Shown: positions 1 through 9,475 of the stretch, in pieces
Layout of the letters: the number at the start of each line of letters is the position of its first letter
Numbering within the stretch: position 1 is the stretch's first letter
Assembly: GCA_937952305.1 (NCBI GenBank)
Contig: CALFZO010000088.1
Location: 1 to 64,000 of the forward strand
Direction: 5' to 3'
DNA from: an uncultured Anaerolineales bacterium
Lineage (GTDB): Bacteria; Chloroflexota; Anaerolineae; Anaerolineales; UBA6663
Length of the DNA stretch: 64,000 bases
Notes under the pieces: generated by a model
Told to the model about the DNA's origin: nothing
The model's database searches: none
The model's input: the letters and a program-made list of their open reading frames with translations, nothing else
Made by a program: the position numbers and the translations under genes

Positions 1-95
1 GCCGGGGTGGGTTCGGGCGTGGCGGCCGGCGTGCAGGCGGCCAGGGCCAAAGCCGCGATCATGACCACGTAGGTCAGCTTGTGCGTGAGTTTCAT
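1..95 (-). CDS. Lipoprotein N-terminus (partial, runs off left edge)
   Basis: Only the first 31 codons are present. They encode a short basic start (MKLTHK), a hydrophobic stretch and the lipobox LAAC with the cysteine at residue 21, followed by a Thr/Pro/Ala-rich linker. This is a classical signal-peptidase II signal, so the mature protein should be lipid-anchored outside the membrane. A strong Shine-Dalgarno AAGGAGGA lies about 7 nt before the ATG, which fixes the start. In this kind of genome such lipoproteins are often solute-binding proteins of ABC transporters, but nothing of the mature domain is visible, so the function is unknown. Confidence 0.8.
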   Translation of the reverse strand, partial: MKLTHKLTYVVMIAALALAACTPAATPEPTP

Positions 96-209
96 TGCGA
101 ACTCCTCCTTGGAAAACTAAGCTGCGAAAAAGTTGCCTTCTTTGTGAACTGCGCGGTGCCTGGCTGGCGTCACCTCCTCTCTGGCTGTGCTGGCGGCAGG
201 TCGCCGCGC

Positions 210-1019
210 TTATTCTTTCAGAAAGGCGCTGATCACGCCGGCGGCCCCGTCTGGCACTTCCAGCGGGAACAGGTGGCCGGCGTCCGGCAATACCTGGACG
301 CGGCTGCCGGCGATCCGGGCCGCCAAGAGGTCGGCATTGCCGGGCGGCACGACCTTGTCATGCGCGCCGAACAGGATCAGCGTGGGGGCCCGGACGGCCG
401 CGAGCTTGTGCTCGAAGCTGGCCGCCTCGGCCAGCAGGCCCAGGCCGATGGCGAGCTGGGCCTGGTAGCCGGCCGGGTCGATGGGATGGGCGGCGCGGTA
501 CTCCAGCCAGGCCTGGACCAGGGCCGGCTGCGCGTCGGCCCAGCCGGGCGCGGTGCTGACACCGATGCCCCGGCGCAGGCGCTCCAACGGTTCAGACTTG
601 GTGTCGGTCAGCACGGCCATGGCCTCCGGCGTAATCGGGACGTGGCGCGGCCCGCCGAAGTTGGTGGAGGCCAGGATCAGCTTGTGCACGCGCTCGGGAT
701 GGCTCAGCGCCAGGGCCTGGGCTACAAAGCCGCCCATGGAGTGGCCGAGCACGTGCGCGCGGGCGTGGCCGAGGGCCGCCAGCAGCGCGGCCGTGTCATC
801 GGCCAGCAGTTGGGCGGTGTACGGGCCGGCCGGTTTGGCCGACTGGCCCACGCCGCGGTTGTCGAAGACGATGACTTGGAAGTGCGCGGCCAGGCCCGGG
901 ATCAGGCGATGCCACTGCCAGTAGTGGTCATAGCCAAGGCCCGAGATCAGGACGAGCGGTTCACCCGCGCCATGGGTTTCGTAGTAGAGCGGAATGCCGT
1001 TGGCAGTCAGAGTGGGCAT
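210..1019 (-). CDS. Alpha/beta hydrolase (3-oxoadipate enol-lactonase-like)
   Basis: This 269-aa protein is a complete single-domain alpha/beta hydrolase. The nucleophile elbow GHSMGG places the catalytic serine at residue 94. A GAHDKVVPP segment supplies the acidic residue and AGHLFPLE near the C-terminus the histidine. The oxyanion-hole region LISGLGYD lies near residue 24. GGGAG about 6 nt before the ATG supports the start. It is the last gene of a minus-strand operon after an SDR and an acyl-CoA synthetase, so a role in cleaving an ester, lactone or diketone intermediate of that pathway is likely. The substrate cannot be read from sequence; the enol-lactonase label is only the nearest familiar relative. 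Confidence 0.9.
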   Translation of the reverse strand: MPTLTANGIPLYYETHGAGEPLVLISGLGYDHYWQWHRLIPGLAAHFQVIVFDNRGVGQSAKPAGPYTAQLLADDTAALLAALGHARAHVLGHSMGGFVAQALALSHPERVHKLILASTNFGGPRHVPITPEAMAVLTDTKSEPLERLRRGIGVSTAPGWADAQPALVQAWLEYRAAHPIDPAGYQAQLAIGLGLLAEAASFEHKLAAVRAPTLILFGAHDKVVPPGNADLLAARIAGSRVQVLPDAGHLFPLEVPDGAAGVISAFLKE

Positions 1020-1071
1020 AGGTGCTCCCGGCCGGGCATTGCCAGCTGTGTCAGTGCCCGGTGATCCCTCA

Positions 1072-2607
1072 TCAGTGGTCGGCCAGATACTGCTCGCGCA
1101 GCTTGACCTTCTCGATTTTTCCGTACGGCGAGTAGGGCAGGCTGTCGGCGAAGACCACGCGCTTCGGGATCTTGAACTTCGCCAGGCGGCCCTGGCAGAA
1201 CGCCAGCAATTCGGCCTCGCCCGCCGACTGGCCGGGCCTCAAGACCACCACCATCAGGCCGACTTCGCCCCACTTCTCGTCCGGCTGGCCGATGAGCGCG
1301 GCATCGGCCACCGCGGCATGATCCCGGAAGACGGTCTCGACCTCAGCCGCGTAGACGTTCTCGCCGCCGCTCTTGAGCATGTCTTTGAAGCGGCCGACGA
1401 TGGTGTAAAAGCCGTCCTCGTCCCGGCGGGCCATGTCGCCGGTGTGGAACCAGCCCTCGCGCAGGGCCTCGGCCGTGGCCGCCGGGTTGCGCCAGTAGCC
1501 GGCGCAGATGTGCGGCCCGCGGATCAGCAGTTCACCCGGGGCGCCGGCTGGCACCGGTTGGCCGGTCTCCGGGTCCACCAGCCGCATCTCGGCATGGAAG
1601 ATGGGCTTGCCGACCGAGCCGGTCTTGCGGGCCGACTCCTCGTCGGTCATGCTGAAGCAGTTCACGCCGGCCTCGGTCAGGCCGTAGCCCTGACGGAACA
1701 CGCCGCCCTTGGCCGCGCGCCAGGCCTCGATCAGGGGCACGGGGATGGCGGCGCCGCCGTTGATCCAGAAGCGCACGCGCCGGAAGTCGGCCTCGGCGAA
1801 GTACGGTGTATTGAGCCAGAGTTGGAAGAGCGTGGGCACGCCCAGGACCACGGTGCACTGCTCGGCGACGATGGCGCGCAGCGAGGCCTCCGGCTCGAAG
1901 CCGCGCGCCAGCACGATGCGGCCGCCCACATACAGCAGCGGTGTCAGGAACGCGAACAGGCCGCCGGCGTGGAAGAGCGGCGTGACGACCGGCGAGATGT
2001 CGTGCTCGGTCAGGCCCCAGCTCAGCACGGTATTGATGCAGTTCCACAGCACCTGGCGGTGCGGCAGGATGGCGCCCTTGGGCCGCCCGGTGGTGCCGGA
2101 CGTGTACAGCAGGCAGTAGGGCGTCTCGCCCTCCAGGGGCGGGCGCTGCGGCTCGTGGCTGGGCGCCTGGGCGACCTCGGCTTCGTAGCTGAGCGCGCCG
2201 GGGATGGGCGCGGCCTCCAGGCTGAGATAGTGGGCCACGCTCAGCGCCGGACGCATCTCGGCCAGCACACCGGCGAACTCCGGCCCGCACACCAGCACGG
2301 CCGGCTCGCAGTCGTTGACGATGTAGGTCAGTTCGCGCGCGGTCAGACGCCAGTTGAGCGGCGCGAAGATCGCGCCCAACTTGGCCAGGCCGTACAACAG
2401 GTCCAGGTAGACGACGCTGTTGTGGGCCAGCAGGGACACCCGGTCCCCTGGCCGCACGCCCAGCCGGTCATACAGGAAGTTGGCGGCCCGGTTGGCGCGC
2501 GCGTTCAGTTCGGCGTACGTGTAACGCTGGCCGGTGGCGAGTTCCACCAGGGCCAGGCGGTCCGGCGTCAAACGGGCGCGGCTGCTGAGGAGGTCGGCGG
2601 CGTGCAT
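1072..2607 (-). CDS. Acyl-CoA synthetase (AMP-dependent ligase)
   Basis: This 511-aa ANL-superfamily enzyme should activate a carboxylic acid to its acyl-CoA via an acyl-adenylate. The phosphate-binding loop is YTSGTTGRPKGA, followed by GYGLTEAG, the hinge region GWFHTGDMARRDEDGFY, the GRFKDMLKSGGENV segment and a C-terminal YGKIEK containing the adenylation lysine. Length and motif order match medium/long-chain fatty acyl-CoA ligases of the FadD/MenE type. It has no membrane segment, so it should be cytoplasmic. It lies 45 nt downstream of the SDR gene and 52 nt upstream of a hydrolase, in one operon. A second synthetase of similar length is encoded at 6594-8138. The acid it activates is unknown. 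Confidence 0.93.
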   Translation of the reverse strand: MHAADLLSSRARLTPDRLALVELATGQRYTYAELNARANRAANFLYDRLGVRPGDRVSLLAHNSVVYLDLLYGLAKLGAIFAPLNWRLTARELTYIVNDCEPAVLVCGPEFAGVLAEMRPALSVAHYLSLEAAPIPGALSYEAEVAQAPSHEPQRPPLEGETPYCLLYTSGTTGRPKGAILPHRQVLWNCINTVLSWGLTEHDISPVVTPLFHAGGLFAFLTPLLYVGGRIVLARGFEPEASLRAIVAEQCTVVLGVPTLFQLWLNTPYFAEADFRRVRFWINGGAAIPVPLIEAWRAAKGGVFRQGYGLTEAGVNCFSMTDEESARKTGSVGKPIFHAEMRLVDPETGQPVPAGAPGELLIRGPHICAGYWRNPAATAEALREGWFHTGDMARRDEDGFYTIVGRFKDMLKSGGENVYAAEVETVFRDHAAVADAALIGQPDEKWGEVGLMVVVLRPGQSAGEAELLAFCQGRLAKFKIPKRVVFADSLPYSPYGKIEKVKLREQYLADH

Positions 2608-2652
2608 GCGGGCGAGGTCAGCGTTGGGCCAGTAGGGCTGGTTGTGTGATGG

Positions 2653-3420
2653 CTAGGTCCCGACCCGGATGCCGCCGTCCACGCGCAGGGTGACGCCGGT
2701 GATAAAGCTGGCTTCGTCCGAGGCCAGGAACACGTAGGCGTTGGCGATATCGCGCGGCTCGCCCAAGCGGCCGAGCGGGGTGCGCGCCTTCATGCCGTCG
2801 ATGATCTTGTCCGGCATGCTCTTGACCATCTCCGTGGCCGTGAAGCCGGGCGCGATGGCGTTGACGCGGATCTGGTAGCGGCCCAGCTCGCGCGCCCAGA
2901 CCTTGGTCATGCCGATGACGCCGGCCTTGGTGGCGACGTAGTTGGTCTGGCCGAAGTTGCCGTCCTCGCCGACGACCGAGGAGGCGTTCAGGATGACACC
3001 GCCGCCTTGCTTGATCATCACCGGGGCCACGGCCTGCGTGCAGTTGAAGACGCCTTTCAGGTTGACCGAGATGACCAGGTCGAAGTCGGCCTCGGCCATC
3101 TGCTTGACCAACTGGCCGTCCTGGACCTTGACCAGGGCGGCGTCGCGCAGCACGCCGGCGTTGTTGACCAGGACATCGATGCGCCCGTACTCGGCGACGA
3201 CGGCGTCGACCCAGGCCTGCACCGCGGCGCGGTCGGCCACGTTGACCTTGTAGAAACGGGCGTTCGGCCCGAGCTGCGCGGCGGCGGCCTGGCCGGCGGC
3301 CTCGTTCATATCGCAGACGACGACTTGGGCGCCCTCTTCGGCGAAGCGCTGGGCCGTGGCCTGGCCAATGCCGGCGGCACCCCCGGTGATCAGAACGACG
3401 CGATCGGTGAGTCTTGCCAT
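2653..3420 (-). CDS. SDR-family oxidoreductase (FabG-like)
   Basis: This 255-aa classical short-chain dehydrogenase has the NAD(P)-binding TGGAAGIG motif near residue 12, the structural NNAG motif, and a catalytic Ser...Tyr-x3-Lys set in [21 protein letters not shown]. It closes with a [10 protein letters not shown] tail typical of FabG-like 3-ketoacyl reductases and 3-hydroxyacyl-CoA dehydrogenases. A short insertion after the NNAG strand ([13 protein letters not shown]) is unusual for FabG. I start at the ATG giving [14 protein letters not shown]; a longer reading has no recognisable fold. The gene heads the operon with an acyl-CoA synthetase and a hydrolase, behind a long leader of about 190 nt, and fits oxidation or reduction of a hydroxyacyl/ketoacyl-CoA. 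Confidence 0.92.
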   Translation of the reverse strand: MARLTDRVVLITGGAAGIGQATAQRFAEEGAQVVVCDMNEAAGQAAAAQLGPNARFYKVNVADRAAVQAWVDAVVAEYGRIDVLVNNAGVLRDAALVKVQDGQLVKQMAEADFDLVISVNLKGVFNCTQAVAPVMIKQGGGVILNASSVVGEDGNFGQTNYVATKAGVIGMTKVWARELGRYQIRVNAIAPGFTATEMVKSMPDKIIDGMKARTPLGRLGEPRDIANAYVFLASDEASFITGVTLRVDGGIRVGT

Positions 3421-3616
3421 AGCTGCTCGATATCTCCGTGAGGATAAGGGACCGGCGGCCGGGCTGGCCCGCCCGCTTCCCAACCGTTAAGGGCGGGGTC
3501 TTTGGCGCTGAGGCCGGCCGGGGCAATACCCGCTGACACCGGCGAAGCCGACGAAAACTGGGCGGCGCTCAGGCTGGCAGGCGTACGGGTTGGTCCCGGC
3601 TTGGCGGATTGTCGGG

Positions 3617-3650
3617 ACTGTATCATCGGGCGGTTACGCGACGGTTACAC
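3617..3650 (-). promoter_or_regulatory. Promoter with phased repeat boxes, upstream of the SDR operon
   Basis: Read on the minus strand this is GTGTAACCG, 3 nt, CGTAACCG, 8 nt, then a -10-like TACAGT at 3617-3622. The two GTAACCG heptamers are 11 bp apart. The same arrangement occurs at 9442-9475. Spacing and placement resemble sites bound by OmpR-fold activators (SARP or PhoB type). The next gene starts about 190 nt downstream. Confidence 0.55.
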
Positions 3651-3651
3651 G

Positions 3652-3678
3652 AAAAGGCCCCCCGGATCAGGGGGGGCC
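3652..3678 (-). terminator. Rho-independent terminator after the DUF35 gene
   Basis: An 8-bp all-GC stem (3656-3663 with 3671-3678) encloses a 7-nt loop. On the minus strand it is followed by TTTT. It lies about 33 nt past the DUF35 stop codon and directly before the next operon's promoter boxes, so it separates the two acyl-CoA operons. Confidence 0.6.
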
Positions 3679-3710
3679 AGCGGTCGGTAAACTCAGACTC
3701 GGGACGGACG

Positions 3711-4133
3711 TCAGGCGCGGAAGGCCAGCAGCGTGGTCTGGCGGTCGCCTTCGCCGCGCGTCAGGTACTCGGCCTGCACGGGTGTGCCGATCTGGATGGC
3801 GGCGGCATGGCGCGGGTCCAGCCCCAGGAGGCGGGCGCTGATTTTGGGGCCTTCGTCCAGTTCGACGATCCCGCAGAGATAGGGGTTATCGCGGCCGTGC
3901 CCTTCGGCGGCCAGCGCGGTGGGGACGATGGAGACGGCGGTGAAGGCGGCCAGGCGTCCGCGCCCGGAAGTGGCCTGCCAGGTGAGCTGGTCCCCGTGGC
4001 AGCGCGGGCAGATGGCGCGCGGCGGCAGGTGCAGGGCGCCGCAGGTCTCGCAGCGGGCGGCCATGAGCTGGTGCTCAGCCAGGTACTGGTTGAAGGCGGC
4101 GGCGGTGAAGGGCCGTGAGGCGGTGTCAGGCAT
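3711..4133 (-). CDS. DUF35 / OB-fold zinc-ribbon protein, thiolase partner
   Basis: This 140-aa protein has the DUF35 layout: an N-terminal helix, a rubredoxin-like zinc ribbon with cysteines at 28, 31, 42 and 45 (CETC...CPRC), then an OB-fold ending in YLTRGEG. DUF35 proteins form complexes with thiolases or hydratases and are thought to bind the acyl-CoA. Its gene follows the SCP-x-type thiolase gene after 17 nt, the usual genomic pairing. The start MPDTASR is preceded by GGGAG; an in-frame upstream extension is low-complexity and overlaps the thiolase, so I rejected it. The expected role is as an obligate non-catalytic subunit of the thiolase at 4151-5422. Confidence 0.92.
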   Translation of the reverse strand: MPDTASRPFTAAAFNQYLAEHQLMAARCETCGALHLPPRAICPRCHGDQLTWQATSGRGRLAAFTAVSIVPTALAAEGHGRDNPYLCGIVELDEGPKISARLLGLDPRHAAAIQIGTPVQAEYLTRGEGDRQTTLLAFRA

Positions 4134-4150
4134 GGCGTCTCCCTGGGAGG

Positions 4151-5422
4151 TCAGTTTCTCCGCTCGAAGATGTGGACCACGGCGGTGTTGCCGGTGCCGC
4201 CGACGTTGTGCGTGAGCGCCAGCGGGACATCGCCGGGCACTTGCCGCGGGCCGGCCTCGCCGCGCATCTGCTTCCACACCTCCACCGCCTGAGCGACGCC
4301 GGACGCGCCGACGGGGTGGCCCTTGGACTTCAGGCCGCCGGAGGTGTTGATGGGCTTGGCGCCGGCGCGGGCGGTGACGCCGTCCTCGGCCATACCGTAG
4401 CCGTGGCCGGGTTCAAAGAAGCCCAGGTCCTCGGTGGCGATCACTTCGGCGATGGTGAAGCAGTCATGCACCTCGGCGATGCGGATGTCCCGGGCCGTGA
4501 CGCCGGCCATCGCGTAGGCCTGGCCGGCGGCCAGCCGGGCGGCGCCGAGGCTGGTCAGGTCGTCGCGGTCATGCAGCGCGGCGTCCGAGGCTTGGCCCGA
4601 GCCGATGATGTGGATGGGCCGGTCGGTGAACTCGCCGGCGCGGTCGGCGGCCGCCAGCAGCAGACAGGCGGCGCCGTCGGTGATGGGCGAGCAATCGAAC
4701 AGGCGCAGCGGCCACGCGATCTGGGGGTTGGCGCCGTCGTCGTGCAAGAAGTCCATCTCAGACTGCCAGGCCGGCAGCGGCTTGCCCTTCTTGCGGGCGG
4801 CCTCGACGCGGCCCCGCATCCAATCCGCGAGGGTGACGTTGAACTGGGCTTTGGGGTTGAGCGCGCCGTTGGCGTGGTTCTTGAGCGCCACGTGCATCAG
4901 GTGCTCGGGCGTCATCCCGTAGCGGTGCATGTAGGCCGTAGCGATGGCGGCGTAGAAGCCCGGGAACGTGAAGCCGGCCGGCGTCTCGAACAGCGTGTCG
5001 CCGGCGGCCGCCAGCGTGTCGGTGACCTCGGCCGTGGGCAGCTTGGTCATGCGCTCGAAGCCGCCCACCAGGACCACGTCGGCCAGCCCGGAGGCGATGG
5101 CCATGACGCCCTGGCGCAGGGCCACGCCGCCGCTGGCGCAGGCGTCCTCCACCCGCGTGGCCGGGCGCGGCAGCAGGCCGACGGCGTCCGTCACTAGCGG
5201 CGCGGTGTGCGCCTGGCCCTCGAACAGATCGCTGGAGAAGTTGCCGACGTAGACGGCGTCCACGCTGGCCGGGTCGAAGCCCTTGTCCAACGCGCGCCGC
5301 ATCTCCAGAAAAGCCTCCACGAACAGGTCGCGCCCAGACTTGTCCGGGAAGGCCCCGAATTGGCTCATCCCGGCGCCGACGACGGCGACGCCGCGGGGAA
5401 GGGGGGTGGCTCGAGGAGGCAT
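4151..5422 (-). CDS. Thiolase, SCP-x type acetyl-CoA acyltransferase
   Basis: This 423-aa thiolase has its nucleophilic cysteine at residue 95 (VEDACASGG), the HDCFT motif and the C-terminal GHPVGASG motif with the catalytic histidine. These belong to the SCP-x/non-FadA thiolase branch used in degradation of branched or cyclic ketoacyl-CoAs such as steroid side chains, and these enzymes usually need a DUF35 partner. That partner is encoded directly downstream. Thiolytic cleavage of a 3-ketoacyl-CoA, or the reverse condensation, is expected. It is cytoplasmic, with no signal or membrane segment. Upstream in the operon are an alpha/beta hydrolase, an acyl-CoA synthetase and a KAS III-like protein. 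The physiological substrate is unknown. Confidence 0.93.
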   Translation of the reverse strand: MPPRATPLPRGVAVVGAGMSQFGAFPDKSGRDLFVEAFLEMRRALDKGFDPASVDAVYVGNFSSDLFEGQAHTAPLVTDAVGLLPRPATRVEDACASGGVALRQGVMAIASGLADVVLVGGFERMTKLPTAEVTDTLAAAGDTLFETPAGFTFPGFYAAIATAYMHRYGMTPEHLMHVALKNHANGALNPKAQFNVTLADWMRGRVEAARKKGKPLPAWQSEMDFLHDDGANPQIAWPLRLFDCSPITDGAACLLLAAADRAGEFTDRPIHIIGSGQASDAALHDRDDLTSLGAARLAAGQAYAMAGVTARDIRIAEVHDCFTIAEVIATEDLGFFEPGHGYGMAEDGVTARAGAKPINTSGGLKSKGHPVGASGVAQAVEVWKQMRGEAGPRQVPGDVPLALTHNVGGTGNTAVVHIFERRN

Positions 5423-5443
5423 CGGGTAATCCTGAGGGAGGCT

Positions 5444-5478
5444 AGTCTCCAGTTACCGGTGACTCGTAACTGGAGACT
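5444..5478. repeat. Perfect 13-bp inverted repeat between hydrolase and thiolase genes
   Basis: The arm AGTCTCCAGTTAC (5444-5456) is exactly complementary to 5466-5478 across a 9-nt loop. It lies in the 73-nt gap between the hydrolase stop and the thiolase start. Neither strand has a U-run after it, so it does not look like a standard terminator. It may be an intragenic RNA-stabilising hairpin or a copy of a dispersed palindromic element. Confidence 0.8.
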
Positions 5479-5495
5479 GGCGCCTGAAAGCCGGG

Positions 5496-6548
5496 TTACT
5501 TGATGTGCGCGGTCAGGGCGGCCAGGAACTCGGCCGGTTTTTCGATGTGCGGGCTGTGGGCGGCGTCGGCGATGACGACTTCCTGGAACGAACCGCCCTT
5601 GGCCTGGTACTGCTCCAGCACGGCGCGGGTCTGGCTCACCATCGGCTGCGGCGGGAAGACGTCGTCGCCGGGCCAGCCGGGCACGAAGCCGAGTTTGCCC
5701 AGGGTGCCGAAGTCGAAAAAGGAGTTGTCCGAGACGATCTGGTCCGAGTCGCCGCGCACCCACAGGATCGGCGGCTTCTGAGCCAGGTCCACGATGCCGG
5801 CCAGGTTGCCGTACTTGGGGCTGCCGGCGTTGATCGGCCCCCACTGGCCGGGCGCCACGTTGGGCCAGTTGGCCGACGGCGTCAGGTCGCCGGGATAACG
5901 CTCGGTGCCGGTGCGTTCCAGCAGGGCCGCGCTGAGGAAGGCCTCCTCGCGCTGGGCCTTGAAGCCGGCCTTGTAGTAGAACGTGTTGATCACGTTGCGC
6001 GGCGAATTGGGGTCGTCGGCGCTGCGGTCCTGGGCCTGGATGCGCTTGACGAACTCCGGGTTGACCGTGCCGCCGCCGGAGCCGGCGAAGTCGGTGTAGC
6101 AGGGCGTGCCGTCCAGGCCTTTGGTGCCGCCGAAGCCGTACGGGCTCACCGGGCAGACCAGGGTGAGCGAGGCCACCAGCTGCGGGTGATCCAGCATGAA
6201 CTGCAGGAGGACGCCGCCGCCCAGCGACCAGCCGACCAGGTGGGCGGGCTTGGGGCCGAGCGCGTCGGACAGGGCCTTCAGGTCATCGGCCCAGTCGCGC
6301 ATCCCACGCTTGCCGTTGACGAGCTTGTCCTCACTGTCGCCGTAGCCGCGCAGGTCCGGGGCGATGCCGCGGTACCCGGCTGGCAGCGCCAGCATGGTCT
6401 CTTCCCAATAGGTGGCGGCCGAAAAGTTGCCGTGGATGAAGACCACGGGCACGCCGTCGTCCGGGCCGCTGAACAGGACGTGCGTGTTCAGGCGCGGCGT
6501 GGCGATCATCTTGGACGTGATGCCGGGCAGGGTGGGGACGGTGGGCAT
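5496..6548 (-). CDS. Alpha/beta hydrolase, 350 aa
   Basis: This hydrolase carries the oxyanion-hole motif FIHGNFSAATYWEE, the nucleophile elbow GWSLGGG, an acidic residue in VRGDSDQIV and a histidine in DAAHSPHIEKP close to the C-terminus. At 350 aa it is longer than simple epoxide or enol-lactone hydrolases. The extra length is a cap insertion between the elbow and the acid, around the segment with ...DFAGSGGGTVNPEFV. AAGGAG 6 nt before the ATG supports the start. It sits between an acyl-CoA synthetase (45 nt upstream) and the thiolase. It may hydrolyse a lactone, ester or beta-diketone formed in the same pathway; the substrate is unknown. Confidence 0.9.
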   Translation of the reverse strand: MPTVPTLPGITSKMIATPRLNTHVLFSGPDDGVPVVFIHGNFSAATYWEETMLALPAGYRGIAPDLRGYGDSEDKLVNGKRGMRDWADDLKALSDALGPKPAHLVGWSLGGGVLLQFMLDHPQLVASLTLVCPVSPYGFGGTKGLDGTPCYTDFAGSGGGTVNPEFVKRIQAQDRSADDPNSPRNVINTFYYKAGFKAQREEAFLSAALLERTGTERYPGDLTPSANWPNVAPGQWGPINAGSPKYGNLAGIVDLAQKPPILWVRGDSDQIVSDNSFFDFGTLGKLGFVPGWPGDDVFPPQPMVSQTRAVLEQYQAKGGSFQEVVIADAAHSPHIEKPAEFLAALTAHIK

Positions 6549-6593
6549 AGCAGCTCCTTGGCGAGTGGCGGACTGAGGTCGGGTGATGGGCGA

Positions 6594-8138
<1,545 letters not shown>

Positions 8139-9170
8139 CTACCCCACCCACTTCCACGCCGAGGCCGCCATGGTGATGCCGCCGCCGGAGGCGCAGAAGA
8201 CGACGACTTGTCCCGGCTGCGGCCCGCGCCCCTGCGCAATGGCATCGTCCAGGGCCATCACCACACACGGCGAGCCGGTGTAGCCCCACTTGTCCATCAC
8301 CCAATGCGTCTTGGCGATGGGCTGGCCGAGCGTTTCCATCATCTGTTCGATGGTGCGCAGGTTGAGCTGGGTGAAGTAGTACTGGCTGACGTCGTCGAAG
8401 GTGAGGCCGGCTTTATCCAGCGCGCCCTGGATCAGCCGAGGCCAGTACTCGGTGTTGAAGGTGCGCGGGAACTTGCGCACGAACTCCACCTTCGGCGGGC
8501 CGTAGGTGGCCAGGTTCTCGGGCGTGCTGGGCCGGCGCGCGCCGCCGCCGTAGATGCCGAGCGCGTCATGGAAGCTGCCCACGGCCAGCAGGTTGCTGCC
8601 CAGCCAGCCGGGCTGCTCGCCCATTCCCAGCACGGCCGCGCCGGCGCCATCGGCGAAGAGGTTGGCCGTCTTCTTGTCCTTGAAATCCAGGAAGCGGCTC
8701 ATGCCGTAGCCGCCGGCCACCAGCACGTAGCGGGCGCCCGGTCGCGGATCCCCGGAGCCGCGCTGCGGCGGAGTGGACTCGGTGAGCAGGTAACGCGCGC
8801 CCTGGTCCAGGGCCGTCACCCAGCCGGCGCAGGCGCTGTTGACGTCGTAGCAGCCGGCGTGGTCGGCGCCGAGCTTGTGCTGGACGACGACGGCCGTGGC
8901 CGGTGAGAGATAGTCCGGCGTGTCGGTGGAGACGATGATCAGGTTCAGGTCGGCGGCCGTAATCCCGGCCCGCGCCAGCGCGCGCTGGGCGGCCGCCACG
9001 ATCAGGTCAGACGTGGTCTGCTCCGGGGCCATCCAGCGGCGCTCGCGGATGCCGACGTTGGCCACCAGCCATTCGCTGGTGGCTTCGCCGAGCAAGGTGT
9101 CGATCTCGGCGTTGGTGACGACTCGGTCTGGGACGTAGCTGCCGGTGCTGAGGATTTGTGGGTAGGGCAT
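8139..9170 (-). CDS. 3-oxoacyl-ACP synthase III-like protein (altered active site)
   Basis: This 343-aa protein has the thiolase fold of FabH/OleA/PqsD-type enzymes, with the nucleophilic cysteine at residue 114 (NSACAGW) and the C-terminal GGGITMAA segment. In FabH the HQAN and GNTSAAS motifs supply the catalytic His and Asn. Here the aligned segments read TQLN (267-270) and GYTGSP (296-301), so Thr267 and Tyr297 replace them. It may therefore act as an acyltransferase, hydrolase or non-decarboxylating condensing enzyme. I start at MPYPQILS; a longer reading would overlap the 78-aa gene upstream. No strong Shine-Dalgarno is visible. The family call is firm, the chemistry is not. Confidence 0.9.
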   Translation of the reverse strand: MPYPQILSTGSYVPDRVVTNAEIDTLLGEATSEWLVANVGIRERRWMAPEQTTSDLIVAAAQRALARAGITAADLNLIIVSTDTPDYLSPATAVVVQHKLGADHAGCYDVNSACAGWVTALDQGARYLLTESTPPQRGSGDPRPGARYVLVAGGYGMSRFLDFKDKKTANLFADGAGAAVLGMGEQPGWLGSNLLAVGSFHDALGIYGGGARRPSTPENLATYGPPKVEFVRKFPRTFNTEYWPRLIQGALDKAGLTFDDVSQYYFTQLNLRTIEQMMETLGQPIAKTHWVMDKWGYTGSPCVVMALDDAIAQGRGPQPGQVVVFCASGGGITMAASAWKWVG

Positions 9171-9196
9171 GGCGTGATGAAGTGGAAGTGAATGGC

Positions 9197-9433
9197 TCAA
9201 CAATCGCGCTGGGCGTCCAGGCGGACGTGCTGGGCGATGAAGGCGACGGCCTCTTCCCAACGCGTGAAGTGCAGTTCGGCGTCTGATTGCACATGCCGCA
9301 GGATGCCGCGCCACTCGGAGGCCGGCTGTACGGCGCCGGCCACCGGTTGCTCACACACGAAGCGCACGACGAAGGAAACCAGGTGCGTCTCCGGGGCGGC
9401 CAGGGACTCTAAGTTGCCAGATGAGGTGGTCAT
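9197..9433 (-). CDS. Small conserved-looking protein, 78 aa
   Basis: This 78-aa protein is not recognised with certainty. It reads as a compact alpha/beta domain with SFVVRFVCEQ, then EWRGILRHVQS and FTRWEEAVAFI, a pattern I associate with small conserved proteins of unknown function in Chloroflexota and cyanobacteria (recollection, not a search). It has one Cys near the middle and one at the C-terminus, and no membrane segment. It lies 26 nt upstream of the KAS III-like gene and is the first gene after a promoter whose -10 (TACAGT) ends 8 nt before the ATG, so its mRNA is probably leaderless. Its position makes it a possible regulator or accessory subunit of the acyl-CoA operon. Confidence 0.75.
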   Translation of the reverse strand: MTTSSGNLESLAAPETHLVSFVVRFVCEQPVAGAVQPASEWRGILRHVQSDAELHFTRWEEAVAFIAQHVRLDAQRDC

Positions 9434-9441
9434 CAGGGGCC

Positions 9442-9475
9442 ACTGTAGCCCGGTCCGGTCACGCCCCGGTTACAC
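9442..9475 (-). promoter_or_regulatory. Promoter with phased repeat boxes, upstream of the 78-aa/KAS III operon
   Basis: On the minus strand: GTGTAACCG (9467-9475), 3 nt, CGTGACCG (9456-9463), 8 nt, TACAGT (9442-9447), 8 nt, ATG. It matches the element at 3617-3650 position for position in box spacing and -10. The boxes overlap the last codons of the upstream regulator gene. A transcription start about 7 nt after the -10 would give a leaderless transcript. Confidence 0.6.

Noticed and set aside
3390..3626. 78-codon frame in the leader of the SDR gene
   Set aside because: Its ATG lies upstream of the predicted transcription start at TACAGT, it overlaps the SDR start, and the peptide is low-complexity Ser/Pro/Ala.
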